DNA of 64,000 nucleotides from Kibdelosporangium banguiense (GTDB lineage Bacteria; Actinomycetota; Actinomycetes; Mycobacteriales; Pseudonocardiaceae): positions 3,299,203-3,363,202 of the forward strand of contig NZ_JAGINW010000001.1 of NCBI RefSeq assembly GCF_017876405.1. Reading direction: 5' to 3'. Of the stretch, positions 33,901-39,994 are shown piece after piece. The position numbers were made by a program, and so were the translations under genes. The notes under the pieces were generated by a model. That model saw nothing but the letters and a program-made list of their open reading frames with translations. It was not told where the DNA came from and ran no database searches. The stretch's first letter is position 1, and each line of letters opens with the position of its first letter.

Positions 33901-34690
33901 TAAGCCGATCAAGGACGTCAGGCTGGGTGACAAGGTCCTGGCCACTGACCCGACGACAGACCGGACTGAGGTACGCGAGGTCACCGACGTTCGTTCGCAC
34001 GCCAGCCGGCGAACGCTGGTTGAGGTCACCGTTGGCTCGGACACCGGTTCCGGCTCTGTGGTGGCGACTGATGAGCACCCGTTCTGGGTGGCCTCGGAGA
34101 AGCGCTGGTTGAACGCGATCGACCTCAAACCCGGCCACAAGCTCGCCACCGCCGACAACCAGGACGCCACTGTCACGGTAACCAGGTCCTGGTCCGAGGT
34201 CCGCCGCGTCTACAACCTCACCATCGACGGCCTCCACGCCTACTACGTGCTCGCCGGTAACACTTCGGTACTGACGCATAACTGCGGTCCGGACGAGGTG
34301 TTCGAACGAGCGGACTGGCTTGGTGTTTCCGATGGTGAGTATCTTTACCGTGGCGTCACGAACAATCACTGGAAGTTGGATGAGGCCAAGGCTGGCGTTG
34401 CAGAGCCCCTTGGTGGGCATAGCGACCCTGGGAGACACCAAGGCAGTGAAACGGAGAGTGTGTTTACTTCATGGACACCCGACATTGAAACTGCTTGGGA
34501 GTTCGCGAGAGAGTTTGGCGATGAAGGGGCTCTTATATTGAGAATCCCACGCTCGGCCGTCAATCCAGGAAGAATGTCCGTGGCTGGCCAACGAGGGCTG
34601 GATGAACTCGAGATTCTTATCGAGGGGCGTGTGGAAGGGTGTGCGGTAAGCTGCGGCATGGGAAGGCCTTTTGTTCAGCCCAAGCGCTGA
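24992..34690 (+). CDS. Giant RHS/YD-repeat polymorphic toxin with Hint protease and ADP-ribosyltransferase-like tip
   Basis: The 3232-residue protein starts at GTG after GGGGAGGGG and has an N-terminal export signal (FTIKSIVLLLVLSLVATGIG). Order of parts: actinobacterial RHS N-terminal region with a DNRLRE-type domain (about 350-530), Ig-like region (530-640), DUF6531-like entry to the shell (FHPQTGNYYSS, about 775), LamG domain (about 990-1200), some 1200 residues of YD repeats (about 1360-2550), the RHS core YTDPSTGNVDMGARWY (about 2635) and the boundary motif NNIDPDGHC (about 2690). Then come a low-GC linker, a Gly-Pro tract, and a Hint domain from Cys2952 through DEHPFW to THNC (His3096-Asn3097-Cys3098). 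Autocleavage would free the last 135 residues, which carry YLYRGVT, SVFTSWTPDIETAWEFA and ELEILIEG, an R-S-E pattern of ADP-ribosyltransferases. The toxin activity is inferred. Confidence 0.9.
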   Translation: MLSWKTHARRPRFTIKSIVLLLVLSLVATGIGPGTPLLTPGQIDEQAALEQAMGLSPKQQVRPAGGQASEELSESANQAAPKSLQAKYPPIQGQQTNAPHNETRVEQRTAAARGFDAATSKEIPEQRTERERTYRNTDGTQTTEFNRDPVNYRTANGGYEPIDTAVVEAGANEWRNRADAVDLRFARRSDAATLVQTRLDDQHELSFGLLDAATTAGRVEGNAITYAGIRPSADLRIDVKPGGFKETLVLASPDAPHSWTFPLRLKGLRASIADGRVVFTDEKGVQRAQFPRGFMTDASQNAQTGDPATSYGVTYQLIEHQGQPALRVELDSAWLRDPARRYPVAVDPPVDTFTVDASMFVQNSWRTDGADDLKVGTSGDTKAAAYLRFGDVRTRLANHKIHGAQLMLTNYWSWSCQPRPVTVHPVTAPWGTNGGFPGPAYGPALTESSFAHGFIAVGQTVSNCPAAHAPINLGLAGRDLVQDWVTGARENHGLTVRASETDTFGWKKFYGYRTANPPRLYVTHSPYNAEYRIDNGVVDPPVTRTQGGKVKVTVTNRGAETWTPSTFALGYRAFTTRGTPIASVEAASLPHDVARGASVTLEATVKPLDPDDYLLDFSMLRRGGPWFTDEQIAPIRLMLRVIDVPPIVKAQYPPNGYSAQTLTPQLWVDAVDVDAPPNLSPQYRFEICTEYVRQPDGTLKGVGCISSGYINSRFWTVPAGALKWSKDYQWRAFGYDGHAESEALPPSHILTAVPQPEITAQLATAPYSGPSTDFHPQTGNYYSSAIDASVETTGPKLTVARTYNSMDPRRDLSFGAGWSSRYDMRVIPDDDGSGNVVVTYPDGQQVRFGRNADATFSPPPGRSANFRTRLAQEGGGWALVDQESTLYTFRPDGRLITIHEASGHWIELDYGPIDKLKRAISRTSDRILYFTWSGRHISTVSTDPINGRQLTWNYTYDGDKLTKVCDPKGGCTGYEYSTGSHYRSSVADARPGSYWRLGEQDGTEAASQVRTNLGKDKGTYKDVTLRAPGVLAGTSDTAATFNGTSSVLTLPDGTVRKNRDLAVEMWFKTTTGGPLLGYQNKLIGQDPSVSTPVLYIGTDGKLRGQFANGRTAPITSPTVVNNDQWHHVVLSGSLATQTLYLDGVPVGTAAGEINHNDVTYNQIGAANASASWPGWGSQARRFFAGQIDEVAYYEHPLGPTTVTAHFQERAASDQLAKITLPSGRVAAQLSYDVTYDRLQEYIDRNGGLWKLAVPVVTGSAKNLIRTAQVTDPGNRHHFYDYDPVRGRILRYMAPLGLSVREEDRRDAAGVPTPPAIPTCPGTPPTTPIPAPPDEGPIYCGGPAGGGSEWVGGPVKGQGIRTYDYDDNGFQNTITDENANSVVLGMDERGNITSRKTCRVAPGDCQTSYSSYYFNPQDPIDPRNNKMIASRDARSSGPADDRFLTSYTYTDLGQRGLLASQTNPDGGVVAHIYTTGNEAAIGGGNAPAGLLASTTDPLGAVTYYSYYQNGDLAQIRNAAGLVTKFTYDMLGRKTSETQVSDSYPQGLTTTYTYDELSRTTSVTSPATTNVVTGVKHTGRTTTSYDADGNPERVESSDLTGGDPSRVTTTGYDEHGRPNRITDPEGATTFRRYDGFGNLTSTVDPSGSTYEYAYTGRNKIAEVRLRAWHGQPVNPDAGQGGDGDRQATVHNTLVLDSYAYDMAGRQVRHTDAAGRTTRLEYFTDDRLRRIVARDVRDPANPNAPPRTIILQHNTYDAVGNLTRQTSANGRVVTHEYDAVGRRTVTTADPAGLQRRTTTTYDKNGNVTSATRTGNSSNSIRLDTSRIEKTEYGYDPAGRLTSQTVYNGQERLVTFSVLDQRGLPRKVTDPRGNAPGAVAADFTTDNGYDELGRLVSATGPTVQVERDSTGPVASRPKAITGYNTFGEATHTTDPAGNTSTQTYDRRGLVTRAESPEYRKPGDSAAYRSVVLTQYDALGKPTVVTDPRGAVTRHRYDQLGRLVEIQAPKHDALTEPGGITKITYTPAGDQLSVTDPTGSRVEATYDDLGRQATLTRLERRPQPAAHTTTMRYDDDGNLTSSTTPTGDTTTYTYDTLNQRITTTDPAGVITRHGYDLAGNTVRQSDGLGRTTWIRHDGVGRATASYQLDPAEQVIRVVRRSFDPAGNILTTTNALDRTSRYTYDALNRLTSQQEPFTANDTINTSFGYDVNGKLTRFTDGRGYITRYTSNTLGLTETVTEPSTSAHPNLGDRTWTLGYDLAGNTTTINAPGGITKQRTYDALGRLTKETGTGTQTATDDRTASYDLAGRLTSISTPSTPNTYTYNDRGALLTTTGPGGNSTHTYDANGRPTQRVDAAGTHNTTYSQGRIATVQDGITNTIQVLGYDNAGAVKTVNYGANRIREFTYDDYGRMRGDTLRDNTTAVASIAYEYDVADQLTRKTTAGLGAATDNTYGYDRAGNLTSWTVNGTTTEYGWDKAGNRTKAGTKTATYDERNRLLSDGDYTYAWSPRGTLNTRTSSGHTETTTFDAFDRLVSGGDATYRYDGLNRLTTRNNQAFTYVGTGLDLASDPTAQYSRGPGGDVLALSQGTDKRLTLTDQHGDLIGGLAPTGSLAVADSATFDPFGKPLATTGAKRSLGYQSDYTDPSTGNVDMGARWYTPSTGGFNARDKISLPRTPSGLANRYTYAAGSPTNNIDPDGHCAATAVKETKKAISGNGSVGGAVRAALKCGGKKAIPGYNIYDTALDIYYGLTGAGNTNKVKNIQLPYIGRPNIGFPWGNVSVAMAMAMGSAKLLLALLQWLRRIKSPGPGPGPGPGPGPWQPPGDGPTPEDLRDQARKAEEDKWRKQAIVEPPEVKNPYVSQPVSGTPNAPADRVAAVIDAVKDASEILDKIKTAILDPSKPVIDQLADDPMSEVSTIYTDDGVFNVGNGGDPTRSTVHQTVWLTQASLGAGVGAGSCSPNSFDPSTPVLMGDGSRKPIKDVRLGDKVLATDPTTDRTEVREVTDVRSHASRRTLVEVTVGSDTGSGSVVATDEHPFWVASEKRWLNAIDLKPGHKLATADNQDATVTVTRSWSEVRRVYNLTIDGLHAYYVLAGNTSVLTHNCGPDEVFERADWLGVSDGEYLYRGVTNNHWKLDEAKAGVAEPLGGHSDPGRHQGSETESVFTSWTPDIETAWEFAREFGDEGALILRIPRSAVNPGRMSVAGQRGLDELEILIEGRVEGCAVSCGMGRPFVQPKR
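33395..33430 (+). repeat. Short GC-rich tandem repeat encoding a Gly-Pro linker in the RHS protein
   Basis: Alternating GGCCCC and GGTCCC hexamers encode about six Gly-Pro pairs at residues around 2802-2814. The tract joins the compositionally distinct region after the RHS boundary motif to the Hint domain. It could vary in length by slippage. Confidence 0.75.
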
Positions 34691-34732
34691 TTCATGTGTA
34701 CGTGGAGTCGGGGCATCAGTGAAGGGGATAGA

Positions 34733-35323
34733 GTGTCGGAAGTCGAACGAAGGGAGTTGCTTCTCCGGTATGTCCATGTGAATGGTAGATATCGAAAACT
34801 GCTCTCGGAAAGTTTCCTCGACGTTGATGCGGATTGGCGCATGGCTTTTGGTTCAGAATTGATGTCTGACGCTCGCGAGATCTCGGATGTCGAACTTGAG
34901 GAGCTTTTAGCGGATGATTGGCGAGCATTTCTCACCGCATGTTGGCTCATTGGGTTTATGCGACGCGATCGGTTTCGTGACGTGCTCCATTGCCGAATTT
35001 TGGTCGGAGATGAAAACAAAGTAGCTAAGGGTATATTTTTTGCCCTCTCAAGGTTTGGCGATCCTGATGACGCCCTAGTTATCAAGGCGTATCTTGAACG
35101 CTTGCTTCCTGACTTGGAGTGGCGAGGTTATCAGCCGTGGGCGTTGGGCGCGTTGCTGGCGATTGACGAACGCTTGGCGACTAATCACGCTATGGAAATT
35201 ATTGAAACTGATGGGCCGTGGGATCGATGGGCTATGGCGGGAGTAATCGACAGCGTCGACCCAAATTACTGGAGGGATCGAGTCCGACGATGGGATCAAT
35301 TTGCGAACATGTTCGACAGCTGA
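34733..35323 (+). CDS. Candidate immunity protein for the RHS toxin (DUF6000-like)
   Basis: This 196-residue cytosolic protein lies 42 bp after the toxin stop on the same strand. The GTG at 34733 is chosen because AAGGGG is 5 nt upstream; an ATG at 34694 is open but has no ribosome site. It is helical and strongly acidic, with LLLRYVHVNGRYRKLLSESF at the N terminus, resembling the YV-x-x-x-RY-x-x-L opening that I recall for DUF6000 proteins, and WRGYQPWALGALLAIDERLA later. The gene is AT-rich relative to the window (many AAT, GAA, TTT and CGA codons), so it was probably acquired together with the toxin tip. The immunity role is inferred from position, size and composition. Confidence 0.68.
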   Translation: MSEVERRELLLRYVHVNGRYRKLLSESFLDVDADWRMAFGSELMSDAREISDVELEELLADDWRAFLTACWLIGFMRRDRFRDVLHCRILVGDENKVAKGIFFALSRFGDPDDALVIKAYLERLLPDLEWRGYQPWALGALLAIDERLATNHAMEIIETDGPWDRWAMAGVIDSVDPNYWRDRVRRWDQFANMFDS

Positions 35324-35350
35324 GGCTCTGCGACACGGCGAAGGCTCCGG

Positions 35351-35953
35351 CTACGTCTTGACCGACTCGAACCACATGTGTGATGTGTTGTCGCCTCTGG
35401 TGATCCTGACTGTGTAAACATTTGTGCCGGATGCGCAGCGGTATGGCGTGGGTTGGTCGAGCGGGACCAGCGTCGCTGTGGGAATGCCGCTGTCGCAGCT
35501 GAGTGGACCTTCGTTTTTCTCTGACGCCCAGGCATCGCGTACGGCTTCAGCCAGGAGCAGGCCTTCCATCTGCCTGACCTCCAGTTGGTAGTACGGGCGG
35601 CCCGCACCCTGGACGTGGACCCCGAACGGCACCTGGACACCTTCCCAGATGGCGTGGCATGTCACGGACTTCTGGGTGCCGGTCGGCTCGGGTGAGCGGT
35701 CGCAGTCGACCGGCACGGTGACCTGTTTGCGGATTTGTGGCAGCAGTATTCGTTGCACGCGGTCCCGGATGGTCGTCAGCGCGGACGCGCCGAGAATCCC
35801 GCCCTGAACACTAGGCGTCGGTGCTGTGTAGTCGGTCCGCTTGGTGACTGGGACAGCGTTGTAGTCGGCGGGCAGCGTCTTCTCTGGCGTGCTGCATCCT
35901 GCGGCAAGTAGCACTATCGCGAAACACGTCATCACCCGTACGGGTCCGGTCAT
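35351..35953 (-). CDS. Putative lipoprotein
   Basis: The 200-residue product begins MTGPVRVMTCFAIVLLAAGC, where LLAAGC is a lipobox, so the cysteine at residue 20 should be lipidated and the protein anchored on the outer face of the membrane. The mature part contains six cysteines, including QVTVPVDCDRS and KSVTCHAIWEG, resembling the DUF4333-like surface lipoproteins of actinobacteria, but I cannot assign a family firmly. The frame is open to 36025; I take the ATG at 35953 because it begins the signal. It is convergent with the low-GC immunity gene and lies downstream of the acyl-CoA dehydrogenase terminator. Confidence 0.72.
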   Translation of the reverse strand: MTGPVRVMTCFAIVLLAAGCSTPEKTLPADYNAVPVTKRTDYTAPTPSVQGGILGASALTTIRDRVQRILLPQIRKQVTVPVDCDRSPEPTGTQKSVTCHAIWEGVQVPFGVHVQGAGRPYYQLEVRQMEGLLLAEAVRDAWASEKNEGPLSCDSGIPTATLVPLDQPTPYRCASGTNVYTVRITRGDNTSHMWFESVKT

Positions 35954-36005
35954 CACGCCAAGGTATTCACGCAGGGCGCTGTCCTGGCAGGTTAAAAGGA
36001 CCCAC

Positions 36006-36037
36006 GATCGCCGGCCCTTACGCAAGGGCCGGCGATC
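36006..36037 (-). terminator. Hairpin terminator after the acyl-CoA dehydrogenase gene
   Basis: A perfect 14-bp stem (36006-36019 with 36024-36037) has a four-base loop ACGC. It begins 6 bp beyond the stop codon at 36044 on the minus strand. TTTTAA follows the stem on that strand, giving a partial T-run. Confidence 0.8.
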
Positions 36038-36043
36038 CGGCTC

Positions 36044-37201
36044 TCAGCCCTTGAGCAGGGAGCGGGCCATGACTTGGCGCTGGATCTGGTTGGTGCCCTC
36101 GTAGATCTGCGTGATCTTGGCGTCGCGCATCATTCGCTCGACGGGGAAGTCGCGGGTGTAGCCGGCGCCGCCGAATAGTTGGACCGCGTCGGTGGTGACG
36201 GACATGGCGACGTCTGAGGCGAAGCACTTTGCCGCGGCGGCAACGAATCCGACGTTCGGTTCGCCGCGTTCGGCCTTGGCGGCGGCGACGTAGACCATGT
36301 GGCGGGCGGCTTCGATCTGCATGGCCATGTCGGCGAGCATGAACTGGACGCCCTGGAAGTCGGCGATGGCCTTGCCGAACTGCTTGCGCTCCTTGACGTA
36401 GGCGATGGCCGCGTCGAGGGCGCCCTGGGCGATGCCGACAGCCTGGGCGCCGATGGTCGGGCGCGTGTGGTCGAGGGTGCGCAGGGCCGTCTTCAGGCCG
36501 GTGCCTGGGTCACCGATGATCCGGTCGGCCGGGATCACGCAGTTCTCCAGGTAGATCTCGCGGGTCGGCGAGCCCTTGATGCCGTGCTTGCGCTCCTTGG
36601 GCCCGACGGAGAAGCCGGGATCGTCGGCGTGCACCACAAAGGCCGAGATGCCCTGGGACGGCTTGGCCGCGTCCGGGTTCGTCACCGCCATGACGGTGTA
36701 CCAAGTGGACTCGCCCGCGTTGGTGATCCAGCATTTGGTGCCGTTGAGCACCCACTGGTCACCTTCGAGGCGCGCCTTGGTGCGCATCGCCGCCGTGTCG
36801 GAGCCGGCTTCACGCTCTGAGAGCGCGTACGAGATCGACGCCTGGCCGGACGCGAGCGACGGCAGAACCTGCTTCTTCAACTCCTCGGACGCCGACAGGA
36901 TGATCGGCATCGACCCGAGCTTGTTCACCGCTGGGATCAGCGAGGACGACGCGCACACCCGGGCGACCTCTTCGATCACGATGCATGTCGCCACTGCGTC
37001 TGCACCCTGGCCGTCGTACTCCTCCGGAACATGCGGGGCGCTGAAGCCGGAACGGACAAGCGCATCCCTCGCCTCTACGGGGTATCGCTCGTTCTCGTCA
37101 CAGTCCGCGGCGTACGGTGCGATCTCCTTTTCCGAGAGTGCACGCACCGCCTCCCGCAACGCGTCGTGTTCCTCCGCCAGCTGGTATAGGCCCGCGTTCA
37201 C
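36044..37201 (-). CDS. Acyl-CoA dehydrogenase (FadE25-like)
   Basis: The 385-residue flavoenzyme has the three acyl-CoA dehydrogenase domains. YALSEREAGSD and WITNAGEST lie at the FAD/substrate site, the helical C-terminal domain carries RKQFGKAIADFQ, and GGAGYTRDFPVERMMRDAK with IYEGTNQIQR marks the catalytic glutamate loop (the Glu of YEGT). It oxidises acyl-CoA to enoyl-CoA, probably short or branched chains. I prefer the GTG at 37201 (VNAGLYQLAEEHDALREAV) with GGAAGGCGGAG upstream; the frame is open to 37285 but the extra residues are basic and unlike the family. The position near purK/purE parallels fadE25 (Rv3274c). Confidence 0.92.
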   Translation of the reverse strand: MNAGLYQLAEEHDALREAVRALSEKEIAPYAADCDENERYPVEARDALVRSGFSAPHVPEEYDGQGADAVATCIVIEEVARVCASSSLIPAVNKLGSMPIILSASEELKKQVLPSLASGQASISYALSEREAGSDTAAMRTKARLEGDQWVLNGTKCWITNAGESTWYTVMAVTNPDAAKPSQGISAFVVHADDPGFSVGPKERKHGIKGSPTREIYLENCVIPADRIIGDPGTGLKTALRTLDHTRPTIGAQAVGIAQGALDAAIAYVKERKQFGKAIADFQGVQFMLADMAMQIEAARHMVYVAAAKAERGEPNVGFVAAAAKCFASDVAMSVTTDAVQLFGGAGYTRDFPVERMMRDAKITQIYEGTNQIQRQVMARSLLKG

Positions 37202-37304
37202 CGTGCTCCGCCTTCCGCGCAATCCATTGCAACGATCCGATGTTAGCCCTCGTTTACCGGCCCGGGCTTGTGTCGTGGCCCGCATTTGGATTAAGTGTCG
37301 ACGA

Positions 37305-38867
37305 ATGAGCGCTACGTGGCCTCCCCATCTCGGTAAGAAGCTCGACTACCCGGAGGTCGCCGTCGGTGCGATCCTCGCTGGCTCCGCTCGCCGGTTCGGC
37401 GACCGGGTGGCCTTCCGGCACCACGACGAGGAGCTGTCCTACGCCGAGCTCTGGCGCAGGGCGTGCCAGTTCGCGAATGGGCTGGTCGCGCGTAGGGTGA
37501 AGCCCGGTGACCGGGTCGCCCTGCGGATGCCCAACTGCCTGCCGTTCCCGGTGGCGTATTACGGCCTGCTCCTCGCGGGGGCGACGTTCGTCCCGGTCAA
37601 CCCGTTGCTGCCGGAGCCGGCCGTCGAAGCCGTGCTCAAGGACTCCGACGCAGTGCTCACGGTCACACCCGGCGAAGTCGCGAGCATCTGCGAGGGCCAG
37701 CCGGAGACGCAGCCCGAGGTAGAGATCGACATCCACAGCCACCTGGCGCATCTGGCCTACACCGGCGGCACGACCGGACTGTCCAAAGGCGTGCGGCTGC
37801 CACACCGCAACGTCGTGATCAACACGCTGCAGTTCGCCTGCTGGCAGACCGGCTCGGTGCCGGCGCTCGACGCGGAGGGCGGGCTGTATCTCGACCAGAG
37901 CGGCGCCTCCCCGGAGGAGTACCGGGCCCGTGTCGGCGAGGGCAAGGGCATCAACCTCACGCCGTGGTTCCATGCGATGGGCACGATCGCCGGTCTGAAC
38001 GTCCTGCTGCTCGTCGGCTTCACGGCCACCCTGCACGACCGGTTCGACCCGGTCGCCTACCTCGCGGACGCCGAGAAACTCCAGGTCAACTACATGGGCG
38101 GGGCGCCGGCGCTGTTCGCGGGCCTGCTCGCGTGCCCGGACATCCACACCCGTGACCTGACCTCGGTGCTCGCGATCGGCTCAGGCGCGGCGCCGATGCC
38201 GCTGGAGATGACCAACGCTTTGCAGAAGATCATGCCGAACGCCGTGATCTCCGAGGGCTACGGCCTCACCGAGGTCACCATGGGCGCCACCGGCTCCCCG
38301 ACGTTCGCGTCCGGCCTCCGCAAGGTCGGCACGGTCGGCGTGCCCGTCTTCGACACCGAGGTCAAGATCGTTCCCCTCGACGGCGGCGACCCGCTGCCCG
38401 CGGGCGAGCCCGGCGAAGTCTGCATCCGCGGCCCCCAGATCATGCTCGGCTACCACAACCGTCCGGAGGAGACAGCCGAAGCCATCGTCGACGGCTGGCT
38501 GCACACCGGCGACATCGGCATCCTCGACGAGGACGGCTACCTGTCCATTGTGGATCGCAAGAAGGACATGCTGCTCTACAAGGGATACAACGTCTACCCG
38601 CGCGAACTCGAGGAACTGCTGATCGCCCACCCGGCCGTGGCCATGGCAGCGGTCGTCGGCCGCAAGGACACCGAGGTCGGCGAACTTCCCGTCGCGTTCG
38701 TCATCCCGGCCAAACCCGACGCCTCCGCCGAGCAGATCATGGCCGACATCAACGACCAGGTCGTGCCCTACAAACGCCTCCGCGAGGTCATCCTCACCGA
38801 CCAGATCCCGATCTCAGCCGCGGGCAAGATCCTCAAACGCGAACTGCGCGACCGCCTCACCAGCTGA
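37305..38867 (+). CDS. Acyl-CoA synthetase / AMP-dependent ligase
   Basis: The 520-residue protein is a class I adenylate-forming ligase of the FadD type, activating a carboxylic acid as acyl-AMP and then acyl-CoA. The ATP loop YTGGTTGLSKG, the A5 motif EGYGLTEVTMG, GWLHTGDIG, the hinge DRKKDMLLYKGYNVYP and the C-terminal lysine motif SAAGKILKREL are all present. The open frame runs far upstream, but family sequence begins at ATG 37305 (SATWPPHLGKKLDYPEVAVG). It is divergent from the acyl-CoA dehydrogenase, so both may serve the same fatty-acid or branched-acid degradation. A hairpin follows the stop. Confidence 0.92.
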   Translation: MSATWPPHLGKKLDYPEVAVGAILAGSARRFGDRVAFRHHDEELSYAELWRRACQFANGLVARRVKPGDRVALRMPNCLPFPVAYYGLLLAGATFVPVNPLLPEPAVEAVLKDSDAVLTVTPGEVASICEGQPETQPEVEIDIHSHLAHLAYTGGTTGLSKGVRLPHRNVVINTLQFACWQTGSVPALDAEGGLYLDQSGASPEEYRARVGEGKGINLTPWFHAMGTIAGLNVLLLVGFTATLHDRFDPVAYLADAEKLQVNYMGGAPALFAGLLACPDIHTRDLTSVLAIGSGAAPMPLEMTNALQKIMPNAVISEGYGLTEVTMGATGSPTFASGLRKVGTVGVPVFDTEVKIVPLDGGDPLPAGEPGEVCIRGPQIMLGYHNRPEETAEAIVDGWLHTGDIGILDEDGYLSIVDRKKDMLLYKGYNVYPRELEELLIAHPAVAMAAVVGRKDTEVGELPVAFVIPAKPDASAEQIMADINDQVVPYKRLREVILTDQIPISAAGKILKRELRDRLTS

Positions 38868-38874
38868 ACCAGGC

Positions 38875-38901
38875 CCCGGCCCATGGCAGCCATGGGCCGG
38901 G
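38875..38901 (+). terminator. Hairpin terminator after the acyl-CoA synthetase gene
   Basis: A perfect 12-bp stem (38875-38886 with 38890-38901) has a CAG loop and lies 7 bp after the stop codon. No T-run follows. Confidence 0.75.
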
Positions 38902-38950
38902 CAACAACCCTGTGTGCAACCTGAGCACCTCGCTGGTCCGTCCTTGGGTT

Positions 38951-39715
38951 ATGAAGACGGTGTGGCTGGTTGGGATTGTGCTGGTTGTTGCTGGGTGTGG
39001 CGGTCGGCAGGAGCCTGGTGGGCAACAGGTGCCGCAGCAGCAGGAGTTGAAGGGGCGGGCGTTTGTCGCGGAGTCGGTTTCGGTGCAGGGCAAGCCGAGG
39101 CCGATGGTGGGCGGGACGCAGGTGACGCTTGACTTCACTGAGGATGGGCGGCTGCTGGCCAAGGCTGGGTGCAACATGATGGGTGGGCGGGTGGCCACGG
39201 GGGATGGGCGGTTGAAGGCTGACAGCCTCGAGATGACGGAGATGGGGTGTGATCGGGCGCGGCATGAGCAGGACACGTGGCTGGCCGGGGTCATCGAGAG
39301 TGGGCCTGCGTTCCGGTTTGACGGGACGACGCTGAAACTGACGTCGGCGGACACCGAAATTGTTCTGACTGCCAAGAAGGATTTGCCCTTGACAGGGACA
39401 CAGTGGCAGTTGGAGTCGGTGACGACTGGGGAGCTGGCTCAGTCGACGCAGTCGACGGCCACGCTTGTGTTCGCGGACAACGCGGTCACTGTGACCACTG
39501 AATGCAACTCTGGTCGGGCGGGCTATCGGATGGCCGGCGACCGGATCACGTTCGAGCCGGTCGGGCTCACCCGCAAGGCCTGCCCGGACGAGCTCATGCA
39601 GGCTGAGCAGGCCATCGTTCCGGTGCTCGACGGCGAGGTCACGTTCCGTATCAAGAACGAGTCACTGGAGCTCAGGCACCCGTCGGGCAATGGGCTGCGG
39701 CTTGTTCACCGTTGA
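38951..39715 (+). CDS. META (HslJ-like) domain lipoprotein with two tandem domains
   Basis: The 254-residue product begins MKTVWLVGIVLVVAGCGG, a signal with lipobox VVAGC. Two META domains follow: the first (about residues 30-140) carries LKGRAFVAESV and AGCNMMGG, the second (about 145-250) TGTQWQLESVTTG and VTTECNSGRAGY. This family (HslJ/META) binds at the cell surface and is linked in other bacteria to heat or drug tolerance; the role here is unknown. ATG 38951 is chosen over the upstream ATG at 38912 because it starts the signal and follows the terminator. The gene is GGG/TGT-rich in codon use compared with neighbours. Confidence 0.85.
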   Translation: MKTVWLVGIVLVVAGCGGRQEPGGQQVPQQQELKGRAFVAESVSVQGKPRPMVGGTQVTLDFTEDGRLLAKAGCNMMGGRVATGDGRLKADSLEMTEMGCDRARHEQDTWLAGVIESGPAFRFDGTTLKLTSADTEIVLTAKKDLPLTGTQWQLESVTTGELAQSTQSTATLVFADNAVTVTTECNSGRAGYRMAGDRITFEPVGLTRKACPDELMQAEQAIVPVLDGEVTFRIKNESLELRHPSGNGLRLVHR

Positions 39716-39948
39716 TGGGCGCGGGCGTGGTCGGCGGCCGCGCGGGCGTTGAGTTTGGACCAGACGCGGCAGCGGTGCCGATACCAATGCCAGCGGCAGC
39801 ATTGCGCCAGGGAAACCACGCCCAGCAGGATGATGGGTATATTCACCCATCCCGGTATCTGCCAATTGGGCGCTGTCTGGATTACGGCGTAGACCACCAC
39901 CGAGGCAATCCAGACAGCCAGCCACGATAAGTAGGTCCGCCTGCTCAT
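39706..39948 (-). CDS. Small two-helix membrane protein
   Basis: This 80-residue protein starts MSRRTYLSWLAVW and has two hydrophobic segments (about 8-24 and 34-52) followed by a basic tail rich in His, Arg and Ala. No family is recognised. The frame is open to 39969; the ATG at 39948 puts the first helix near the N terminus. Its last 10 bp overlap the META lipoprotein gene convergently. It is 3' of the TIGR03089 gene on the same strand order and could share its transcript. Confidence 0.55.
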   Translation of the reverse strand: MSRRTYLSWLAVWIASVVVYAVIQTAPNWQIPGWVNIPIILLGVVSLAQCCRWHWYRHRCRVWSKLNARAAADHARAHQR

Positions 39949-39994
39949 TCGCACCCCCCGGAACGTCAATTGGTCCGAAGGGTACAGCGCGGAG

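Noticed and set aside
33845..34285. Intein inside the RHS protein
   Set aside because: The Hint region is at the shell/toxin junction, lacks a homing endonuclease and a rejoining C-extein context; a pretoxin Hint protease fits better.
30407..34441. A very long open frame antisense to the RHS gene
   Set aside because: It is Gly/Val-rich low-complexity translation of YD-repeat codons, has no family sequence, and mirrors the coding strand's codon bias.
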